NCBI GenBank assembly: GCA_036250225.1 | Contig: JAPZLL010000033.1 | Coordinates: 186,001 to 250,000, forward strand | Reading direction: 5' to 3' | DNA: 64,000 nucleotides | DNA from: Cercophora sp. LCS_1 | Taxonomy: Eukaryota; Ascomycota; Sordariomycetes; Sordariales; Lasiosphaeriaceae | In this document: one piece after another, positions 57,243-64,000 of the stretch | How positions within the stretch are numbered: the stretch's first letter is position 1 | How the letters are laid out: the number at the start of each line of letters is the position of its first letter | The notes under the pieces: generated by a model | The model's input: the letters and a program-made list of their open reading frames with translations, nothing else | Told to the model about the DNA's origin: nothing | Databases searched by the model: none | Program-made: the position numbers and the translations under genes

Positions 57243-58302
57243 GTTGGTTGAGAAATCGCGATGAGAATATCGTGATGCTTCGTGCGAATTGATTTTTTTT
57301 TTTTTTTGGCAACATGACACCCCCCACAGCCGTTTCAGGCAATGGCAAGACCTAAAAGTGCAATCGGGCATTTCATCCCAATGGGATAGCTCCATGATCC
57401 ATCATCTAAATCTTACGATTTCGCCGTCATCCAGCCATGTCCTTACTCGTGTCCGCGGATAGTCTCCACCGCAAAACCGGGAATGCCTGCAGATCGCCCA
57501 CTTTGGGTGGTTGCTCACTTCCCCGATTTCTTGGCACCCGAAGATCAAGTTCGGGTACCAATAGTTTGAACGTGATGGCACTATGACCTCATTCAGCTAC
57601 AAGTCAACGAGTGCTGAGAATCATTTATTTCGTTTTAACTGTACATCCAGATTTAACGGGGCTTGCGTATCCACGCCTTAGATTTCACGCGCGTAGCCCA
57701 GCTCCTTTGTTTGTTAGATTATTTTCAGATCCCTGCATCTTCACAATGGAAACAGCCTGGTTGTTTGCGACGAATCTAGGCAGACGAAATTTTCTCTTTC
57801 GTTCGTTGTCCTGAGCTGGGGTGAGCTGGGGTGAGCTGTGGCTGGTTTGCCCTGAGCTTTTCAGGGCACACCTCCGGTTGTCGCATCATACGGGGTTCGG
57901 GAAGCAGTCAAATCCCGAGTCTATGCGCTAGGAAGTTGCTCTTTTTGCAGTGACCTTTTCTAGCTCCGCCCAACCTAAAAGGAAATGCAGTAAAAGAAGA
58001 TTGAAGTTGTTACTATTGGAGTTGGAGACCGATAACCTTGATGGTTCCAGTTTTTTTTAGTTTTTTTTTTTTTTGATGGCAGTAGTCATGCGGCGCGGCT
58101 TTGACGCTATCGTTTTGAGGGACTTGCGCATTGTCGCCGCAGCCCCGTTCAAGTACGTCTCGGAAGCGCGACTTGGTAAAGTTCCACAAGATAGGTAACC
58201 GATCCATCACGGGTGCAGAGCCACTCCAGCCCTTGCCTCAGTAAGAACATTTGCGCTTGCACTGGCCGTTGGCCGGACACTATTGACAACGAAATAGACT
58301 CG
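57243..58302. other. Intergenic, 1.06 kb
   Basis: Possible location of lost upstream exons of the transcription factor, but no Cys-rich frame is present. Contains T-runs near 58050-58074 and a short GAGCTGGGGT direct repeat near 57812-57833. Confidence 0.5.
57293..57307 (+). repeat. T15 homopolymer upstream of the transcription factor start
   Basis: Fifteen T (A on the coding strand), 51 bases upstream of the chosen start. Confidence 0.8.
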
Positions 58303-58542
58303 CTACCACCCGAGCGCGTTGAGGTTACTGACATAGCTCTTAGAGCAGTTGAGATACCGGCTCCCGTCGGCGCAGTATTTGGCACAGTATGAGCTCGGGT
58401 TCGACTCCTTGCAGCACCAGTTGCCCGTGTCGCAGCCCCTCTTGTCAATGTTCTCCATCTCGTCCTGGCCACCCGTCGGCCCAGCAAGGACCTGGACGGT
58501 CACCAGGGCGGCGACGGACAGAATGATAGATGAAAGGCGCAC
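58303..58542 (-). CDS. Small secreted cysteine-rich protein
   Basis: An intronless gene of 79 aa. It has a signal peptide (MRLSSIILSVAALVTVQVLA), a short acidic propeptide ending in DKR (a Kex2-like cleavage site) and a mature part of about 44 residues with six Cys in the order C..CC..C..C..C (GCDTGNWCCKESNPS, YCAKYCADGSRYLNC). Six cysteines would allow three disulphides. Such preproproteins are common among fungal effectors and antimicrobial peptides; no activity can be assigned. It has its own promoter region of about 1 kb on the right. Confidence 0.7.
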   Translation of the reverse strand: MRLSSIILSVAALVTVQVLAGPTGGQDEMENIDKRGCDTGNWCCKESNPSSYCAKYCADGSRYLNCSKSYVSNLNALGW

Positions 58543-59553
58543 TGTGATGATAGAGGGAGTATCGTGGTGATGTCGTGGTGAACGGGGCTTTTCAGGACAG
58601 CTACGGAAGATTTTTGAGAGAAGATGGACAAAAAGTCGAGGCGACAGGGCAATTTATCTCCCCTCCACATCAATTCTACTTACACGAAAATACGACGGTG
58701 CAGGGCTGAAGGCAAAGTGGCTAAGCTGTACTAGCAAACAATAGCGACCTGCCGGCTTATTCTGTATGGTACGCGGAGAAGGTTTAGGCCATGCTTATTG
58801 CGCCTGTGGTGACTATCCATGGGCTTTCGACCAATCGTCACCGTCTTCGGAGAGGGGAACCGGTCTTAATTTAAGGACAACGTTGTCTCCTCGTTTTCTT
58901 TGAGTCGGACGGAGTGGCTGGGGACTCGCTCATTGGCTGCCGCTGTTGCAATCGCTATAGTTGTCTGGATTGCGCTGAGCGCTAGCTGACAGCAATTCGG
59001 ACGGAATAATAAACTTAGTTGGTACTGAATCGAGTCTTGGGTCAGTTCGGACGGTTTGAGGTCCCTGCTTGATCAAGGACGGTCATCTGGTCAACCCAAC
59101 CCGCTTTTACGTCGAACAGGAGCGACCAGACGGAAAGAGGCATAATCAAATCGTCTGAGTTTTAGGTGGTGGCTGTTATTGATTCGAATGCGTAGCCTGG
59201 ACTCCCGGTTTTCAGGACACTACTTTTGGGCTATCCTATAAAACTACCCGTTCCGTAACGCCGTACTGCTCTTTTAGCGGATATAAACAGAAGCCAAATC
59301 CGGGCTGCTCTCTGCACACTAAATTAATCACGTGATTAGGTTGATATGACAAGAGGGTAACAAGGGGCACACGTGAGCGCCGAGACAACCGAGATGGTCC
59401 GTGTGTTTTGCCTGCATCCGACCTTGCCAGCTGTTCATGGCACGTCAGGATCCTTGCCCGACCCATTGATGTCAACCTTGACAACTTCAACATCAGAACA
59501 ACATACAGCACCTAGTCAACACATCAACAAAAACGGGACGAAACCGACAAACC
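58543..59553. other. Divergent intergenic region, 1 kb
   Basis: Upstream of the small secreted protein (minus) and the CHORD-like gene (plus). No gene seen. Confidence 0.6.
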
Positions 59554-60119
59554 ATGTCAGCCGACCGTGTTAACGCTGTCATCAATGCGCCGGAGCATCA
59601 ACTCCGCGCGCTTGTCCAGGCGCTGCTGACGGGCGACGATGACGCGCTCCGTAACAAGGTCTTAGGCACTTATTTCGCAATTCAAAATCGCGACTTGGGG
59701 CTCTCTTCCGAAGGCACAAATAAAAGGAAGGCTGAGTTTGACGATGATATCCCTGGCAACGCTCCGCCGGCGGACAATGTCCAGAGCTGTGTGCGCTGCA
59801 AGGAGTCGTTCCTGCCATCCGGGAATATTTCCGGGCAAGACTGCCTGCATCATCCTGGTGGGTTCACCGCTACTGCTCCCTAATGCCACGTCCCAAGGAG
59901 AGTCACCCATCTGACCCATCGGATTCCGTAGGAGAGCTTCTGTTGGACGAGGACAGCCAGGTGTGGCGGGAATGGGAGTACAGTGAGATGGATATGGACA
60001 CCATGGAGTCCCGCCAGGATTTCCCTGAGGGTTTCAAGTATGCCTGTTGCGGAGGAGCCGGTACGACACAGGGTTGCAAGCGTGGATATCACGTCTCCCG
60101 TCCGAAGCCAAGGCCATGA
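59554..60119 (+). CDS. Small CHORD-like zinc-binding protein
   Basis: Exons 59554-59857 and 59932-60119, with a 74-nt intron (GTGGGT, TCTGAC, CGTAG), give 163 aa. The N-terminal half is helical (LRALVQALLTGDDDALRNKV). The C-terminal half has the spacing of a CHORD-type zinc module: C79-x2-C82, C97-x2-H100-P-G, then FPEGFKYACCGGAG and GCKRGYH. The His-Pro-Gly is formed at the splice junction, which supports the intron. The family is frequent in filamentous fungi and uncharacterised; CHORD modules in other eukaryotes bind zinc and chaperone partners. Confidence 0.75.
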
Positions 60120-60838
60120 TGCACCAAAGGGTCCGGATGCGGGTGGCTGTATTTCTTCGTCTGAGCCCTTGCCGGCGCCCGGGCCTACACGTTTCGAGGC
60201 CCATTCGCAAAAGGATATGCAAATACCTATCAGCCCTCGCAATGCTCTGCCAAACGGCCAAGGTGCTGTGCGAATTAGCACAGCCCTGCCTCTACCATGT
60301 TGTCTTTCTCCACTACAGCAGGATCCAGAGCCTGCCAAGGGTCGTAAGTAGTCTGAGTTAGGTGAGTCGGAGCGAGCTGTAGTTTATTTGTCCGAAGCTC
60401 CCTCCAATAGGATCAACCTGTATGCTGATTGCTCGCGTATTCCTTACACATCTAATTCCCTTGTATCGTTACGTCCTTTTGCTGAGAAAACTTGCCCCTG
60501 TACTGAAACGCCAGTAGCCTCGTCCCGATCCTTTCACAACTGCATTTCGCGTCTCCTTCCCTTCTGCTCGCCGCATATAAGTCTATCAGTTACGGCCCGC
60601 CAGATTTTCCAGTCACCAAAACGTACTGGCCCCGACGCCGACCAAAGTGCACGTATATAGCCGATAGCGCCTGGAAGAAAAATACCATGACAACAAAAGG
60701 AACCAGAAGAATTGTGGTGAAATTTAGCGCCGTATTGCGCATGACGTTGACCAGATTCAATTGCACGGCGAAGAGAACGTGTAAAACGAAATACCCCGCA
60801 AACAGCTGCAAGCTTGTGCATAGAGAAACATCTTTCTC
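60120..60838. other. Intergenic, 0.7 kb
   Basis: A minus-strand frame at 60811-60590 encodes two hydrophobic stretches (FAGYFVLHVLFAVQLNLV, TTILLVPFVVMVFFFQAL) and may be an exon or relic of a membrane protein; no start or partner exon could be fixed. Confidence 0.4.
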
Positions 60839-61461
60839 TTAGTTCTTGAGCTCTTGATACTCAAGCAAGACTGCCTGCTTCATTTTGAGGATAGTTTGTT
60901 TGGATTCCGAAGTGGCTTCCATCTCCCGAATGTTGAACGTATCGCCTGCAAGATATCTCATCATCTCGTCCTGTAGTGCAGTGTACTGACCGTTGATTGT
61001 TAGAGTATCCAGTGAAGCGGTGGTCCCAATGGTGGACAATATGGAGTGGCACGGGTACTGTGTTCTCGGGTACCTGTGATGGTGTTGATCCTCGGCGTAG
61101 CCTGGCAAATGATGGTTAGCTCTTTCAACGGCAAGCCGCTCTTCTTGGATAGGCGCACCATAGTAACTCTCTCTAGCTGCCAAAAACGGCAGCAGCAGCA
61201 AAAATACGGACATGATTTGAATCCCATGTAATCCGTAGCGTCATCTAGTGGAGGCCCGGGATACCATCGTTGCACAATGAGGTCGGCTATGCCAAATGAA
61301 AGGCTGAACCATATCATCAGGGATGACCATAAGAAACTCCTGGAAAGCAGAAACCCAGCTCCAAGTAACTTCCGAACTAGACGAGGCTTCCCAGCTATGG
61401 CTCTGAGATGTATCGCTCTGAGAAGCGCCTTACGCGACGCCCTGAGCTCCTGGGGCAGCAA
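60839..61461 (-). pseudogene. C-terminal part of a fungal membrane protein, frame-broken
   Basis: Minus-strand sequence from about 61461 reads KLLGAGFLLSRSFLWSSL then a membrane stretch and DDATDYMG. At about 61203-61208 the frame shifts by one base to QIMSVFLLLLPFLAARESYY. Together these match the C-terminal end of a family whose N-terminal block (see 63497-64000) also occurs in this window, on the same strand. No start or upstream exons are found. One missing base (GGATTC against GGATTCC) explains the break. It ends at the stop 60839-60841. Confidence 0.5.
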
Positions 61462-61784
61462 GCCTTGCCCAGCCTGTCGATCAGGGCAGGTTGCAGAAAG
61501 GTCTGATTGATCTATTTCCGATTTAGTTCTTGTAGTTTCCTAATGTTGTAGTTATGTAACTGAAGATAGTTGTGGTAGGGTGGTAGAAAAATTACGGCTC
61601 GCTTATAAGATACGTTATAATAAAGCAATTATTCCCTATCAGTTTCGCTGAATCCAATTGTGCCCTACTTCTGACAGAGCATATCAAGCAACAGCTGTCT
61701 TTAACCAAAACGAGGTGAGCCCTTCTAACACAGCTGGCTATTAGCATCAGCTTCGGCCAAGGGCAGTCATGATAAGAAATCGTG
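61462..61784. other. Intergenic, 0.3 kb
   Basis: AT-rich spacer; no feature seen. Confidence 0.5.
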
Positions 61785-63146
61785 TTAGCAGAAATAACAA
61801 TCTTGCTGAAACACCCCCAGTACTCTCGCCGTGAACACCTTGTCGTCTTTCCCCATCACTGACAGCCGATAACAAGGAACGCCGCCTTCCCGAGATGACG
61901 GGTGCGTGACATCACGACAAACCACCCTCCCAGAGTGTAAGCTTGAGTTTTCAACAAGGTTGTATGTCGCCCAAGAATGTGTGTAGACAAACACCAGCTG
62001 CGGCCCATAATCGGTCAAAACCTTGATAGGTATCAGCCCGCCCTCCATGGCTGTAGAGCAGCGGATTGGCACATCAATCGAGAATCCTGCGGCATCGCTA
62101 GACCTCCTTCTGAAGAAGCAGTTGAACGGGCCTCGTGTCCTTAGATAAATGCGGTTGTCTAGCCGCAGCAAGATTGCCAGCAGCACTTGCGGGTTCACAC
62201 CCGTGACGGCAACAACCTCGCTGACGGAGCGGCATGGGCATTGGCCGTTAAGAAAGCTGCTCCATGGCCACTGCTCGACACGGACGGCCTTGGCGACAAG
62301 CAGAAGAAACGCTGCAAGGGCCCAACAGAACATGCTGATATTGAAGGGATCGACGCCGCTGATGCGTTCGCCAACCACAAAGCCGACGGCCAGGCCGCCA
62401 ATCGCAAGTAAGCCGGACATAGCCATGGACCCCCATGCATACTTTCTGTACGGTACAATGATGACGTTATCGTCAAGGACCCATGTGTTGAACTCTCTCA
62501 TGACCATATCGAGCGCATTTTTCGTGGTGTTGCGGTCGCGAAGGGTGATTTCAGGGGCTTCGCGCCACCACAGCGTCGAGGCCGGCGCAGCTGCGGACTC
62601 TGACTCTACGTCTGTGTTGATGACTGCCCGCTTCTGAAGAAGAAATGTCTCAGACACGGGATATGCGCCACCGCCGGCAAATTCGCTGGGGAGGGATTCG
62701 TACGCGCTGGTTCGCACCCTCGCAGTGCAGAGGACGTTGGGCTGCTTGATGAAGAACAGAGATGAGTTGTGGTAGAGACCCGAGTTGAAGAGAAGGAGGT
62801 CCATAAGAGATGAAAAGACCGTGGGTGATGAACCCGAAATGAACGAATACGGCACCGTAGCGGCGATGACACCCTTCATGGAGGTGAGTTTGACGGTGCC
62901 CTGTCTAGTTTCAGGCAGCAGTGCGCCTGTTGTGTCGTCAACCCGCGACCGTTTCTACTGAATCGATGTCCAATTAGTCGTTTTGGAATCGGGGGGCTTC
63001 TCGGCGAGCGTCTCCCACGTCTGGAGACACACCTGGAATGCGCCGGTGAAGGCCCGGGTAATGCCGATCTCGGATGCTCCCCCTATGCCGCCATCACGCT
63101 GTTCACAGAGCAGCACCTTTTCCGCTGTAATAAAGGATTCGTACAT
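61785..63146 (-). CDS. Fungal membrane protein with internal TAG; 5' end uncertain
   Basis: The long frame from 62879 to the stop at 61785 has two membrane helices (SMAMSGLLAIGGLAVGFVVG and ISMFCWALAAFLLLVAKAV), then WPWSSFLNGQCPCRSVSEV, VTGVNPQVLLAILL, LRTRGPFNCFFRR and FSIDVPIRCSTAMEGGLIPI. This is the layout of a large uncharacterised Pezizomycotina family. In the same frame, across a TAG at 62957-62955, coding-like sequence continues upstream (FTGAFQVCLQTWETLAEKP) to ATG 63146 and perhaps to an acceptor (ATGTAG) at about 63228. Earlier exons are not identified. The outer part has N-glycosylation sites. Function unknown. Confidence 0.55.
62946..62965 (-). other. Possible hairpin with UAG in its loop (minus strand)
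   Basis: On the minus strand CGATT (62965-62961) can pair with GGTCG (62950-62946): three Watson-Crick and two G-U pairs. The ten-base loop contains the in-frame UAG at 62957-62955. A weaker stem than those in the MYND genes. Confidence 0.3.
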
Positions 63147-63496
63147 TACTATGCTGCTCTCGAAGTCATCGGTGGCCGGCGCGGTGGGGTTGCTGACAGC
63201 AAAGTCGGACAGCGAGCTGAGAAGAATAGCCTACATAGTGGGGGGAGCCACTACCCCACCACGGCAAAAGGCCGTACGCTTCACCGCCCTCTATGGGACC
63301 CACCCTAGAATCGGACGAGCAAATGGATATTTATTCCACTTAGGAAAGCCAAAGGCAAAACCTTTTCCTTTCCTTTCTCCTTCGTAGCAATATTACGTTA
63401 GCTTACCTGACTCACTGCCGGAGCGCCCGTAACCAGCCAGTAGGACCGTGACACACAGGACCTGCTGGATCAGAAGGCTATGAGCAAGCAGTTGGC

Positions 63497-64000
63497 TCAG
63501 GAAATACGATAAAGTGGTAGTGGTGCAGCGGGGTTAGAAAAGGAATCGTCCAGATCGTAATCTCGCAGATGCCAGCAGCGGAGAGGCACGCAGCGAGGCA
63601 TGTCTAAAGCTGTTGTCGGCAGAATGAAGTTGAGGTAGGAGAGAAGGACAATGAAAGCAAATTGCGAGGCCGGTGACAAGTTGTTGGTCGCTGAGTGTTA
63701 AGATAAACTGCGTCACGGCTTGTTTCCTTGCTTCTTGCTTGAATCTGAACGAGGGCTGGTCCATTGGGAGGATTTTCCGTATCTTCGACATTGACCAGTC
63801 AATAACCTCCAGATCTGGATCGTCCATCAAGGCATCGTCGAGCGATCCTGAAAGGTAGCCCCCTACAAGCGCTAGAAGGGCGATGGCAGCAGAAACGAAG
63901 AAGGCAGCTAGGACCTGCACTCCAGTCAGTTCACTGAATCCGACCACGTTAGGTAGGCATTCTTTTCAAAACTTACCCCGGGTCCTACAATATCCGAATC
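63497..64000 (-). CDS. Fungal membrane protein, N-terminal part continuing beyond the edge
   Basis: A minus-strand exon entering from the right edge (DSDIVGPG) ends at 63977. A 62-nt intron (63915-63976, GTAAGT, CTGACT, GCAG) leads into VLAAFFVSAAIALLALVGGY, then ILPMDQPSFRFKQEA and FILTLSDQQLVTGLA, typical of a fungal membrane protein family. After GLA the family pattern is lost in all frames; the frame 63947-63534 stops at 63534, and another open frame runs to 63497. The gene is therefore partial at its 5' end and either decayed or spliced in a way I cannot see at its 3' end. Confidence 0.5.

Noticed and set aside
63226..63230. A sixth in-frame TAG (..ACT ATG TAG GCT ATT..) upstream in the second membrane gene
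   Set aside because: ATGTAG followed by G fits a normal 3' splice acceptor and the frame further upstream is not convincing, so it is better read as an intron end.

Overview
This is a window of nuclear DNA from a filamentous ascomycete (Pezizomycotina, probably Sordariomycetes; the species cannot be named from sequence alone). The evidence is single genes on both strands split by many short introns (about 47-76 nt, GTANGT donors, CTAAC or CTGAC branch sites, YAG acceptors), and families largely confined to these fungi: HET, NACHT/ankyrin NLR, LysM/chitin-binding secreted proteins, DUF3176 membrane proteins, MYND paralogues, fungal transcription factor domain and pisatin-demethylase-type P450. 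Exon structures were worked out by hand from frames, splice sites and family motifs; phases were checked and close on the stated stops. Layout: 1-4.4 kb, two divergent F-box/ankyrin genes. 4.6-8.5 kb, an SDR and an eight-exon DUF3176 membrane protein whose fifth exon begins inside a 27-bp triplication. 8.5-16.2 kb, a gene-poor stretch holding a tiny triple zinc-module protein, a DUF7587-like ORF with an internal TAG, and a VOC protein. 16.2-18 kb, a LysM/CBM18 secreted protein. 18.6-21.6 kb, an NLR. 22.4-23.9 kb, an unrecognised protein. 25.5-27.2 kb, a P450. 28.9-35.2 kb, housekeeping genes (Cic1/Utp30-like ribosome assembly factor, FHA protein, palmitoyl-protein thioesterase). 36.6-37.6 kb, a second LysM protein. 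38.6-43.6 kb, a tandem array of MYND paralogues (two long, one relic). 43.7-50.2 kb, a PEBP, an Ayr1-like SDR, a secreted or anchored Hsp70-like ATPase-fold protein and a HET protein. 51.3-64 kb, small secreted proteins, membrane proteins, a transcription factor lacking a visible DNA-binding domain, and decayed copies. The most interesting signal is recurrent in-frame UAG codons with intact coding sequence on both sides. Two diverged MYND paralogues carry UAG at the same codon, each in the loop of a hairpin whose stem covaries between copies. Three other ORFs (13436, 53548 and, on the minus strand, 62957-62955) show the same arrangement, two of them also with UAG in a hairpin loop. UAG in a hairpin loop that would become UGG (Trp) is the known signature of fungal sexual-stage A-to-I mRNA editing, as described in Fusarium and Neurospora. 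That reading is an inference and needs RNA data. Four genes also show single-base frame breaks, so recent decay or assembly indels are present in the window too. No tRNA, rRNA, CRISPR array or intact transposon was recognised.
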